The translations under genes were made by a program, and so were the position numbers. A DNA stretch of 21,648 nt from Chloroflexota bacterium (GTDB lineage Bacteria; Chloroflexota; UBA5177; JANWHV01), in the NCBI GenBank assembly GCA_025924845.1, contig JAICHN010000029.1:1-21648 (forward strand), given 5' to 3'. The notes beneath the pieces are model-generated. The model ran no database searches and was not told the DNA's origin. It saw only the letters and a list, made by a program, of their open reading frames with translations. Below are positions 1-6,831 of this stretch, one piece after another; position 1 is the first letter of the stretch; every line of letters starts with the position of its first letter.

Positions 1-783
1 AATGCCACGGTCGGCGAGCATTTCGCGGTGGTGCTGGATTGGACGAACCTTCGTAGCTCGTGCGACCTCCTGGGCAAGCCGGATGTCACCGGCTACGGGC
101 ACTGGCACCTGTTCATCGACTCCGTGAAGAAGGGTCTGGCCACCTTGGTGGGCATGAGTTGCACCCATAACGCCATCGTCTTCACGGATGGGCTGACCCC
201 TGGGACGCACACGCTCTATGCCATGCTCGCCGACAACCTGCATGCGGCCATTTCGCCTAGCGCCATGGCGTCGATCAAGATCCGCGTGACCTCTGGGTCA
301 ATGAACGACGGCAGTCCTCAGGCCACACCGACCATGGGGCCTGCTCCCCAGGCCACGGGTCCGTGGCTGTCGTGGGACGCCGCGACTCACACGGCCGCCC
401 TCACCCTGGTTGCCGGCTATAACGATACGCAAAGCGGCTTCAACTTTAACGGCGCCGGCAAGGGCAACATGACGATCAGCGTCCCGGAGGGTGCCCAGGT
501 AAAGGTAACCTTCAGCAACAAGGGGGCTCTACCGCACAGCGCGGTTGTTACCTCCTGGGGCAATCGGATGAGTACGAGCAACTTTCCAGCGGCTTTTAGC
601 GGATCGAGTAGTCCCGATCCCGCGAGCGGGATCACGGCAGGGACCACCCAACACTTCTCCTTCACGGCCGTCAAGGCGGGTCAGTACGCCATCGTCTGCG
701 CGGTACCCGGCCATGCCGCGGCCGGTATGTGGGATGTGTTCACGGTGACGTCTAGTGGTCAGCCTTCCGTCACGATTCACTAA
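1..783 (+). CDS. Sulfocyanin-like blue copper protein with an extra N-terminal beta domain (5' end outside window)
   Basis: The frame is open from base 1 to the TAA at 781-783, so the true start and any signal peptide lie upstream; 260 residues are visible. The C-terminal half (about residues 130-250) is a cupredoxin of sulfocyanin type: an FNFNG stretch, a VPEGAQV strand, PHSAVV giving copper ligand His179, then CAVPGHAAAGMW giving Cys233, His238 and axial Met243. Sulfocyanins are extracytoplasmic one-electron carriers that feed heme-copper oxidases in Sulfolobus and some acidophilic bacteria. The first ~100 visible residues form a separate domain with a GHWHLFID motif and a GLTPGTHTLYAMLADNLH stretch, resembling DUF4399/DUF6130-type domains; its job is unknown to me. 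A Ser/Pro/Gly/Thr-rich linker joins the two. The gene could supply electrons to the heme-copper enzyme 6 kb away, but they are not one operon. Cupredoxin call is firm; sulfocyanin subtype is likely. Confidence 0.85.
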   Translation, partial: NATVGEHFAVVLDWTNLRSSCDLLGKPDVTGYGHWHLFIDSVKKGLATLVGMSCTHNAIVFTDGLTPGTHTLYAMLADNLHAAISPSAMASIKIRVTSGSMNDGSPQATPTMGPAPQATGPWLSWDAATHTAALTLVAGYNDTQSGFNFNGAGKGNMTISVPEGAQVKVTFSNKGALPHSAVVTSWGNRMSTSNFPAAFSGSSSPDPASGITAGTTQHFSFTAVKAGQYAIVCAVPGHAAAGMWDVFTVTSSGQPSVTIH

Positions 784-800
784 ACGCTCGCAGAGAGAAC

Positions 801-855
801 AGGGGGTGTCAAGCCGAAACGGCAGCCGTTGGGCTGCCGTGGCGCGACACCCCCT
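801..855 (+). terminator. Compound hairpin, probable transcription terminator of the copper-protein gene
   Basis: Starting 18 bases after the stop codon, AGGGGGTGTC (801-810) pairs perfectly with GACACCCCCT (846-855). Inside it, ACGGCAGCC (819-827) pairs perfectly with GGCTGCCGT (832-840) around a GTTG loop, and GCC 813-815 can pair with GGC 841-843. There is no T-run after it, so it is either a GC-rich terminator without a U tract or an mRNA 3'-stabilising structure. Confidence 0.6.
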
Positions 856-1053
856 CGCCCGCTGCCGGAACGCCGCGTGAACGATCGGACCAAAATACTC
901 ATCGCCTCAGAGGCTCTACCAGAGTAAATCGTGGACGCCTACCTTTATCCTGCATCGGCCGTTTTGCCGGCACATAGTCGGGGACAATTCACCCGAGGCC
1001 GTGACGATCCGCAGTCTCCTCCGGCGGACGGCTGATATTGCCGATGTGCCATG

Positions 1054-1078
1054 CGGTACCACTCAGGTGGTGGTGCCG
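1054..1078 (-). terminator. Hairpin downstream of the HD-GYP gene, possible terminator
   Basis: CGGTACCAC (1054-1062) pairs with GTGGTGCCG (1070-1078) as a 9-bp stem containing one G-T wobble, with a 7-base loop. It lies 45 bases beyond the stop codon of the minus-strand gene that ends at 1123. No T tract follows on the minus strand, so terminator function is only suggested by position. Confidence 0.35.
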
Positions 1079-1122
1079 ACACGGGTATACAGGGCCACCT
1101 TCATCACGGTAGGCTAGAGTAC

Positions 1123-3015
1123 CTATTCTACCTCAGTGCGCTCGTCGGAACGGCGTGGCCACTCCATTTCTAGGAAGGCGGCGACGACTTCCGGGTCGAA
1201 ATGGGTTCCGGCGCCGGCCGCTAGGTGCTCACGTACTCGACGCTCGGGCCACCCCTTTCGATACGGACGGTCTGAACGGAGCGCGTCCCACACGTCGACC
1301 ACGGCAAAAATGCGTGCGGCCAGAGGGATCTGCTCCTCTATCAGGCCGCGAGGATAACCGGTGCCGTCCCACTTCTCATGGTGAGAGTACGGAATAGACA
1401 GCGCAGGGCGTAGATAGGCGATGGGAGCGAGCAGTTCATAGGCATAGACGGGGTGTTTGCGCATCAACACCCACTCCTGTTCGGTCAGCGGTCCCGGCTT
1501 GAGTAGGATCGTATCAGGAATCCCCATTTTCCCGATGTCGTGCAACAACGCACCACGGCGCGCCTGCACCAACTCGGCACTGGGCAGTCCCATTGCCTGG
1601 GCGAGGGCCAACGTCATCGTCGTGACCCGCCGACTATGCCCCTCCGTCTCCTTGTCGCGCAGGTCCAGGGCACGTGACCAACCCTCAATCGTCGTATCGT
1701 AGGCCGACATCAACTCGATGTTGGCCCGCTGCAGGTTGCTGAACAGCGTGGCATTGTCGATCGCTATGGCCACCTGGCCGGCCAACATCTCCAAATAGTC
1801 CAACCACGCCTCGTCCGTGGCAAGCGGCCCACGATGGAAGACTTCCAGGACACCCTGCATCTGCCCCTTGGCGATGAGCGGCGCCCCCACATAGGCGACA
1901 AACTGCTCGTCGTCCACCAGCGACATGCGAGCGACCTCCACCTGGGCCAGATCGGGGACACTGATCCGGCGGCCTTCGAGCGCGGCCCGTCCGGCATAGC
2001 CCTCGCCCAATCGCAGGCTCAGCCGTGATACCTCAGCCCCGCGAAAGCCGCGTCCGGCCGCGCACTCCAGCATTTGGGTGTGTTGGTCGAGGACCAACAC
2101 CTGAGCGGCATCCACCCGCAATTGGGCAATGACCTGAGCGAGGAGGATGTCCAGGGTGAGGTGCAGGTCCACACTGTTCATGATCACCATATCGTTGGCG
2201 CGTAAGGCGGAGAGTTGCTCCACGTGGCGGGCGATTGCTTGCTCTGCCTGGACCCGGGTGCTGATATCGGTGGCGACGCCGATCACGCCAATGATCGCGC
2301 CGCGCTCATCCTGCAACGGTACGGATGAGGCCACGATGGGAATCATCCGGCCACTACGATGGCGCGCCAGGTACTCGCCCGCTAGAGGACCGCTATTCAG
2401 GAGAGAGGTCGGGGTCTCGGCGCTGCTGGGGTGGAATGGTTCAGTCCGCAGAATGGAGCGAATATTCCGCCCCACCGCCTCACCGGCGGTCCACCCATAC
2501 AGAGCCTCGGCCGCGCTGTTCCAATAGGTGATCACGCCCGCTACATCGGTGGCCACGATTGCCTGCCCCACCGTTTCCAGAAGGCGGGCTTGAAAACGCA
2601 GTGCTTCATCAGCGTGTCGCCGTTGGCGGCGCTCAGCGGCCTCCCGCAGGGCCCGCTGGACACTCGGGATAAGACGGGCCGGGTTTCCCTTCATCACGTA
2701 GTCGTCGGCGCCGGCTTTCAGCGCCGCTATGGCGGTCTCTTCGCCGATGGCGCCGGACAAGAGGATGAACGGTACATCAAGACCTCGTTGGCGTACCAGG
2801 GCCAAGGCGTCCAGCCCGCTGAAACGCGGCATGATGTAGTCGCACAGAATCAGATCCCATGGCTGCGCAGTCAAGGCCGCTTCCAGGGCGGCGGCGCTGT
2901 CTACCCGCTCAGCAATGACGGCATAGCCGGCCCGGCGCAGTGCCCGTTCAGCTAGGAGCACATCCGCCTCCTCGTCCTCCACCAATAGTATGTGTAGGGT
3001 CGATTCCGTTGGCAC
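1123..3015 (-). CDS. Response regulator with REC-PAS-GAF-HD-GYP domains, predicted cyclic-di-GMP phosphodiesterase
   Basis: About 630 residues. An N-terminal receiver domain (residues ~7-120) has the acidic pocket VEDE, phospho-acceptor Asp59 in LILCDYIMP and Lys109. A PAS domain (~143-255) follows, then a GAF domain (~285-425), then an HD-GYP domain (~440-620) with HDIGK (492-496) and HHEKWDGTGYP (545-555). HD-GYP proteins hydrolyse cyclic-di-GMP to pGpG or GMP at a two- or three-metal site, and all signature residues are intact, so activity is expected. It probably turns a phosphorelay signal plus PAS/GAF ligand binding into a change of c-di-GMP level. No histidine kinase is adjacent. I chose the GTG at 3015 because AGAGGT lies 9 bases upstream and the receiver strand begins eight residues later; ATG 3033 and GTG 3081 are in-frame alternatives with weaker ribosome-binding sites. 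The PAS or GAF ligand cannot be read from sequence. Confidence 0.93.
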   Translation of the reverse strand: MPTESTLHILLVEDEEADVLLAERALRRAGYAVIAERVDSAAALEAALTAQPWDLILCDYIMPRFSGLDALALVRQRGLDVPFILLSGAIGEETAIAALKAGADDYVMKGNPARLIPSVQRALREAAERRQRRHADEALRFQARLLETVGQAIVATDVAGVITYWNSAAEALYGWTAGEAVGRNIRSILRTEPFHPSSAETPTSLLNSGPLAGEYLARHRSGRMIPIVASSVPLQDERGAIIGVIGVATDISTRVQAEQAIARHVEQLSALRANDMVIMNSVDLHLTLDILLAQVIAQLRVDAAQVLVLDQHTQMLECAAGRGFRGAEVSRLSLRLGEGYAGRAALEGRRISVPDLAQVEVARMSLVDDEQFVAYVGAPLIAKGQMQGVLEVFHRGPLATDEAWLDYLEMLAGQVAIAIDNATLFSNLQRANIELMSAYDTTIEGWSRALDLRDKETEGHSRRVTTMTLALAQAMGLPSAELVQARRGALLHDIGKMGIPDTILLKPGPLTEQEWVLMRKHPVYAYELLAPIAYLRPALSIPYSHHEKWDGTGYPRGLIEEQIPLAARIFAVVDVWDALRSDRPYRKGWPERRVREHLAAGAGTHFDPEVVAAFLEMEWPRRSDERTEVE

Positions 3016-3761
3016 CGTGTTTATACCTCTCATGTGCCGTATTCCGGACGAGTACACTACGTCCCTCGCCTGCCTGCACACGGCGATCAGGGCAGGGCGC
3101 GATGTCTCGCGCCGTACAGGTGAATCGGTCGCGGGAATCCGTTTAGGTGCTGAACGCTATGTTGAGCACTGCTGGAGGCGCCATGCCATGATTCGAGGTG
3201 GTTTTCTTCCTCACGTTGGCGCACTGCTGGCGGGGATGGTTGGTCGGTGCTCCTACCCGCGTTGCAGCGGATGCGTGCTTGCAGTCTCGGCACACCAGCT
3301 GCCGAACGCCCCCCCGCCGGACGATGCATGCACCCGCTCGGGATCGCCGCGGCAGCGGCGATGGACGCAACCGACCACCGCGACTTTGGTTCGCGGAAGC
3401 GCCGTGATCAGGATGAGGGATAGATGATTGGTCTTGGAGTTGTCGCTCCCTACCAAGCACGGATTGTCATGAAAGGGCATGTTTCTCCATATCGCTTCCC
3501 TTGGAACCCGATCAAGGATCGCGCGTGTAGCGTTCGCCAACTCCAGATCCTACGCAGGTAATCATAAGTTCGGCAAGGTTTTGGGAGCGTTCTTCCTCTG
3601 GTGGGAAATCCCGGAAGACAAATGGATATTTGCTTAGCATGGCACAGGCGTGCCGCGTGACGGTAGACGCCAACCGGCTCCCATCGTGAGCCGACTGGAT
3701 CAGATTGCGCTCAGGGAAAGGCCGCTGTCCCTCGGCGAAGGGTAGCTGGGCAGTTATCCCA
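3016..3761. other. Long intergenic region with no convincing gene
   Basis: About 746 bases lie between the start of the HD-GYP gene and the stop of the GAF-LuxR gene, both on the minus strand. Several overlapping open frames of 70-145 codons occur on both strands at 2990-3540, but their predicted proteins are Arg/Pro/Cys-rich without recognisable domains, as expected of chance frames in GC-rich DNA. Visible structures are a perfect 8-bp hairpin at 3343-3362 (ATCGCCGC, loop GGCA, GCGGCGAT) and a 6-bp hairpin at 3675-3693 about 70 bases past the LuxR stop codon. The HD-GYP promoter should be here but no clear -35/-10 pair was found. Confidence 0.5.
3343..3362. repeat. Perfect 8-bp inverted repeat (hairpin) in the intergenic region
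   Basis: ATCGCCGC at 3343-3350 and GCGGCGAT at 3355-3362 surround a GGCA loop. It is GC-rich and stable as RNA on either strand. It lies between two minus-strand genes, so it may end transcription from the LuxR gene or simply be structured spacer. Confidence 0.4.
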
Positions 3762-4577
3762 TCAGATCAGGCCGCGGCGCACCGCCTCCGCCGCGGCCCG
3801 GGCACGGTCCGTCACGCCAAGCCGCTCAAAGATATGCTGGATCCGGCGCTTGACGGTGCCCAGGCTCATGTGGAGGGCAGCGCCGATCTCCGCGTTGCTC
3901 GCCCCAGTCGCCACCAGATGGAGCACTCGCATATCGTCCTCGCTCATGCCCATGTCCTGTCGCATCTGCGCACGCCGCAGGGCCGGAAACTGGCCTGCCA
4001 GGGCGCGTTCCAGTGCCTCATTGGCGGCCTTGAGTTCCTCGTATAGGCGTGCATTGTGGATTGCGGTGGCCAGGTGCCCGGCGTAGGTCATCAGCAATTG
4101 CTCATGCTCCTCGGCGTAGCCCTCCAGGCGATTGGCCAGCCCGATCATGCCGACGGGGAGGCCGCGTCGCCGCAACGGCACCCCAAGGAATGCACGCACC
4201 TGGGGATGTCCGTCGGGCTGGCCCACCGCCGCGCCATCGTACAGGGCATCGACGGTGCGGCTAGGCATGTTGTCGAGTGCGGCACGGGCCAAGAGCATCG
4301 AGCGTAAGGGCATGACGAGGTGATGCCTGTCGTAGAAGTGTCGGCTGACCTCGAACCCCTGGAAGGCGACTACGTCCATGCCGGTACGGTCCGACGTGTT
4401 GAGGCCGATAAAGGCGAACTGTGAGGCGGTGAGCGTCAGACATTGACGCAGTGCCAGATCGAGCACCTGCTGGAGGTCACGGAGTTCGACGGTCTCCAAG
4501 GCCAACTGATATAGCGCCTGCAGCCAGTCGCCCTGATCCTTGTCCGATCGGCTCGGCTTGCTCGCATCGACACTCAT
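3762..4577 (-). CDS. GAF-domain transcriptional regulator with LuxR-type helix-turn-helix
   Basis: 271 residues. Residues ~20-180 form a GAF sensor domain (core LGVPLRRRGLPVGMIGLANR, then a TAIHNARLYEEL helix), residues ~180-205 a short helical linker, and residues ~210-271 a LuxR/FixJ-type DNA-binding domain (DDMRVLHLVATGASNAEIGA, then MSLGTVKRRIQHIFERLGV). The pattern is a one-component regulator or an atypical response regulator without a receiver. It is predicted to bind a small ligand or sense redox state through GAF and control nearby promoters; the target is unknown. ATG 4577 is chosen because GGAAGGGGA lies 6 bases upstream; the frame stays open to 4655, but those extra residues precede the domain without their own ribosome-binding site. 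Before the IS insertion this gene would have been about 230 bases downstream of, and codirectional with, the CCG-protein gene, so it might regulate the respiratory genes beyond. That link is inference only. Confidence 0.88.
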   Translation of the reverse strand: MSVDASKPSRSDKDQGDWLQALYQLALETVELRDLQQVLDLALRQCLTLTASQFAFIGLNTSDRTGMDVVAFQGFEVSRHFYDRHHLVMPLRSMLLARAALDNMPSRTVDALYDGAAVGQPDGHPQVRAFLGVPLRRRGLPVGMIGLANRLEGYAEEHEQLLMTYAGHLATAIHNARLYEELKAANEALERALAGQFPALRRAQMRQDMGMSEDDMRVLHLVATGASNAEIGAALHMSLGTVKRRIQHIFERLGVTDRARAAAEAVRRGLI

Positions 4578-4806
4578 CAGATGTTCCCCTTCCTTTGCCT
4601 CGGATAGCGCCTCACGTGCAGGCGGCGCCCTCTGGGTGGCCATGCTACGGATCAACTACTGGGTGCCTTCTCTTCGGGGTGCGATGATGCTCTTTTCTCC
4701 GCACCTCAGCGAGGATCTGAGCAAGCAGTCACCCAGCGCACCTTGTCAACACCCACAGGAAAGAGGCTCGCGAAGGCCCCAAACGAAGAGTACCTTCCAG
4801 AATCTA

Positions 4807-4822
4807 AGAAACTCTAACAAAA
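4807..4822 (+). repeat. Left terminal inverted repeat of the IS5-family element
   Basis: AGAAACTCTAACAAAA at 4807-4822 is the imperfect reverse complement of 5737-5752. It is preceded by the duplicated target dinucleotide TA at 4805-4806. Confidence 0.7.
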
Positions 4823-4842
4823 CCTATCGTCATGGTAAACTA

Positions 4843-4935
4843 GTAGGTCATGCTGCATTTACGTTGCATTCTCCGGCACCGGTCACCAGTGACTATCAGG
4901 GGCATGGATCGTCACCCAAATGTAGTATGACCTAC
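4843..4935. mobile_element. Possible MITE-like insertion nested inside the IS
   Basis: A perfect inverted repeat of CTAGTAGGTCAT (4840-4851) and ATGACCTACTAG (4927-4938) encloses 75 bases with no open frame. Read as an element, GTAGGTCAT ends at 4843-4851 and 4927-4935 are flanked by TA on both sides (4841-4842, 4936-4937), matching a TA-duplicating miniature element. It sits between the left IS end and the transposase ATG. The alternative is a hairpin native to the IS leader that dampens read-through transcription. Confidence 0.4.
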
Positions 4936-4942
4936 TAGGGGT

Positions 4943-5732
4943 ATGGCAAAGCAACTGGTATCTGATGCGCTCTGGGCCATGCTCCAATCCCTCCTGCCGC
5001 CTGCGCCGCCGCGGCCCAAGTGGGACGGCCGCGGATTGACGACCGGGCGGCGTTGACGGATATCCGCTTTGTGTTGAAGACGGGCGTGCAGTGGGAGTGG
5101 CTTCCCCAAGAAATGGGCCGCGGGTCGGGCATGACCTGTTGGCGACGACTGCACGACTGGCAGGCGGCCGGGGTCTGGCAACAGTTACAGGAAGAACTCT
5201 TGCGCCAACTCCGCACGGCCGACCGCATCGATTTCTCCCGCGCCGGCCTGGATAGTGCTACGGTCCGCGCAAAATGGGGGTCAAAAAACGGGGAAGAACC
5301 CGACCGACCGGGGCAAGTCGGGGAGTAAGCATCACGTCCTGGTGGACCGGAACGGCATCCCGCTCACGGTCCGCCGGACCGCGGCGAACACGAGCGATCC
5401 TCCCATGCTGGAGATCCTGGTCAATGCCGTGCCGCCGATCCGAGGCAAGCGCGGTCGACCCCCGCCATCGGCCGGACAAGCGGCACGCGGATAAAGCCTA
5501 CAGCTCGGCAGCCAACCGCGCCGCCGTGCGGCGACGGCATACTCTCCCACGCTTGGCCCGCAAAGGTATCGAATCGAAGGAGCGCTTGGGGCGCTATCGC
5601 TAGGTTGCTGAGCGCACCCTGACCTGGCTGCATGCCTTCCGCCGGTTGGCCGTACGCTATGAACGCCGGGCCGACATCCACGAGGCCTTCCTCCGCTTGG
5701 GCGCAGCACTCATCTGCCGCACCTTCCGGTAA
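4943..5732 (+). pseudogene. IS5-family transposase, broken by three frameshifts and one stop codon
   Basis: The reading begins at ATG 4943 (MAKQLVSDALWAMLQSLLPP), shifts frame near 5015-5020 into VGRPRIDDRAALTDIRFVLK, shifts again in an A/G-rich run near 5269-5280 into TGKNPTDRGKSGSKHHVLVD, and shifts a third time in a C run near 5459-5463 into DKRHADKAYSS. The TAG at 5601-5603 replaces a Trp codon expected after the GRYR stretch; the frame then continues as VAERTLTWLHAFRRLAVRYE to the TAA at 5730-5732. Restored, the protein would be about 260 residues, full length for this DDE transposase group, with the first catalytic Asp in the RAGLDSATVRA stretch and the Glu in VAERTL. All domains are present but not in one frame, so it is not functional. 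Confidence 0.85.
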
Positions 5733-5736
5733 GGTA

Positions 5737-5752
5737 TTTTGTTAAGGTTTCT
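5737..5752 (-). repeat. Right terminal inverted repeat of the IS5-family element
   Basis: TTTTGTTAAGGTTTCT at 5737-5752 mirrors the left end with two mismatches. It begins four bases after the transposase stop codon and is followed by the second TA copy at 5753-5754. Confidence 0.7.
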
Positions 5753-6672
5753 TAGCCGACGAATTGGGCGAGCACGCGGCGTGCCGGCGCGGTGAGGTAG
5801 GGCAGTTTCAGGTCCATTGGGGCAGCCCCGCAGGCCATGCCCAGCAGCTGCGCCAGGTGCAGCACGGGCACCGATCGGGCCGGATCATCCCGGCCGAGGC
5901 GGCGTTGCCGTTCGTTTAACGTGCCGAAGCACAGAAAGCAGGGGGTGACCAGCAAATCGATGCCCGACCGCGCCGCCACGTCAAGGCATGGCGGTGCTGC
6001 CGCCTGGTTGCCTGCCGGCGCGGGGAGGAGAGGGGTCGCGGCGCAGCGGCCCGCGATGCTGACATCCTCGCACGGTTCGGCGCCCGTCACGCCAATCAGG
6101 CCGGCGAGCGCCTGAGCAGCCGGCGCCGGGCCGGGATGTTCCGCCGTTTTGTCGGCTTCCGTGGCCGGGTCCGGGTTTCCGCTGAGCTTGGATCGTTGCC
6201 GCGTCGGCTCGAATGATCGGATGTGGTCACCGTGGCAGGTGCCATGCAGGGCGATCCGCAAGGGCGACAACGACCTGACCAGCGCGTTGGCCAGGCGATC
6301 TGGATCGTCCTCCCGTGTAAGAAGCTGAACAAGATCCATTACGCTCGGCGACATAGGGCCGGGCTCCGCTGCCGGTTTGCCCTGGTTCGTCGAGCGTAGG
6401 TGGGAGGCGATAACCTGTCGGCATCCGGGAGAGAGGCAGGCGATCGCCAGCTCCTGGCTCGTCGCCTCGATCAGAGGCGCCTCCAGATCGCGTAGTGCCT
6501 TTTCACCGGCTGGGCGGTCCACTCTGGCCCCACAGCAGCCCCTCGCCGGCGCTTCCCATAGTTCGATGCCAAGCGTCCTCGCCAGGGCGATGGTCGCCCG
6601 CCGAGCCGACGCACCCGTATGCTCGACCGCACAGCCGCTAAAGAGCGCGTATCGCACCGGATCTTTCTTCAT
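5752..6672 (-). CDS. CCG-domain (HdrB-like) iron-sulfur protein with a degenerate second CCG motif
   Basis: 306 residues. The protein has two cysteine-rich modules like heterodisulfide reductase subunit B and the CCG-type SdhE subunit, which hold non-cubane [4Fe-4S] clusters and pass electrons to thiol or quinone partners. Module 1: Cys14 (FSGCAVEH), Cys46-Cys47-Gly (ARGCCGAR) and Cys79/Cys84 (ACLSPGC, a four-residue gap where two is usual). Module 2: Cys146 (HGTCHGDH), Cys210 in GRCAAT where CCG is expected, and Cys245-x2-Cys248 (TPCFLCFG). One cysteine of the second CCG motif is therefore replaced by Ala. A Pro/Ala/Glu-rich insertion lies at ~155-195. Start ATG 6672 has GGAAGAAGAGA 7 bases upstream; an upstream in-frame start at 6711 lacks that support. 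The IS was inserted in its stop codon without changing the protein. It is divergent from the CuA/heme-copper operon. The partner is unknown. Confidence 0.75.
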   Translation of the reverse strand: MKKDPVRYALFSGCAVEHTGASARRATIALARTLGIELWEAPARGCCGARVDRPAGEKALRDLEAPLIEATSQELAIACLSPGCRQVIASHLRSTNQGKPAAEPGPMSPSVMDLVQLLTREDDPDRLANALVRSLSPLRIALHGTCHGDHIRSFEPTRQRSKLSGNPDPATEADKTAEHPGPAPAAQALAGLIGVTGAEPCEDVSIAGRCAATPLLPAPAGNQAAAPPCLDVAARSGIDLLVTPCFLCFGTLNERQRRLGRDDPARSVPVLHLAQLLGMACGAAPMDLKLPYLTAPARRVLAQFVG

Positions 6673-6743
6673 CTTGAATCTCTTCTTCCAGGTTGCGCCA
6701 TGCGCGCACACAACAGCAGTATCCTCTAGCCTGCCCTGTCAAG

Positions 6744-6763
6744 GCTGTGATAAAAGTCACAGC
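6744..6763. promoter_or_regulatory. Crp/Fnr-family operator palindrome
   Basis: GCTGTGA (6744-6750) and TCACAGC (6757-6763) are perfect 7-bp arms around TAAAAG, giving the exact TGTGA-N6-TCACA core of the Crp consensus. The site lies between the divergent CCG-protein and CuA-subunit genes. A -10-like TACACT at 6784-6789 would place transcription start near 6796 and the operator centre at about -42, the usual class II activator position. On the minus strand a perfect TTGACA (complement of 6737-6742) adjoins the operator. It therefore probably controls the plus operon and possibly both units. Confidence 0.7.
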
Positions 6764-6831
6764 GGCGCGGCTGAGGAGCATCGTACACTCAGGTTCGCGG
6801 ATGGCCTGTACGAAGAGAGAAGAGGGTGGGC

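Larger units (their letters stand above)
784..1122. other. Intergenic region between two convergent genes
   Basis: This 339-base gap separates the plus-strand copper-protein gene from the minus-strand HD-GYP gene. It holds the strong hairpin at 801-855 and a weaker one at 1054-1078. No open frame with a convincing start and ribosome-binding site, tRNA-like structure or repeat was seen in the remainder. Confidence 0.6.
4807..5752 (+). mobile_element. Decayed IS5-family insertion sequence, about 946 bp, with TA target duplication
   Basis: The element is bounded by imperfect inverted repeats: from 4807, AGAAACTCTAACAAAA, and ending at 5752, TTTTGTTAAGGTTTCT, which match at 14 of 16 positions when one is reversed. 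The dinucleotide TA flanks both sides (4805-4806 and 5753-5754), as expected of the IS427-type TA target duplication. It carries one transposase pseudogene (4943-5732). The length without the nested 93-95-bp insertion at 4843-4937 would be about 850 bp, usual for this IS group. The copy looks inactive because its transposase is broken four times. Confidence 0.8.

Noticed and set aside
2325..2955. Plus-strand open frames inside the HD-GYP response regulator gene
   Set aside because: They are shadows of the REC-PAS-GAF-HD-GYP coding sequence on the minus strand, which carries all the catalytic motifs.
2990..3540. Several overlapping open frames of 70-145 codons on both strands in the long intergenic gap
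   Set aside because: Predicted proteins are low-complexity Arg/Pro/Cys-rich strings without domains, starts lack ribosome-binding sites, and the frames overlap each other.
3424..3561. A 45-codon plus-strand frame (starting MIGLGVVAPYQAR) with GAGGGAT just before the ATG
   Set aside because: The ribosome-binding site is too close to the start and the peptide has no helix, signal or family resemblance; considered chance, though it could be a fragment of an old gene.
3675..3693. 6-bp hairpin CGGCTC/GAGCCG about 70 bases past the GAF-LuxR stop codon, considered as its terminator
   Set aside because: The stem is short, there is no T-run and the distance is large, so it is mentioned only as a structure in the gap.
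784..4942. Possible tRNA, riboswitch or CRISPR repeats in the intergenic gaps
   Set aside because: No cloverleaf with a conserved T-loop, no regularly spaced repeats and no recognised riboswitch core were found by eye.
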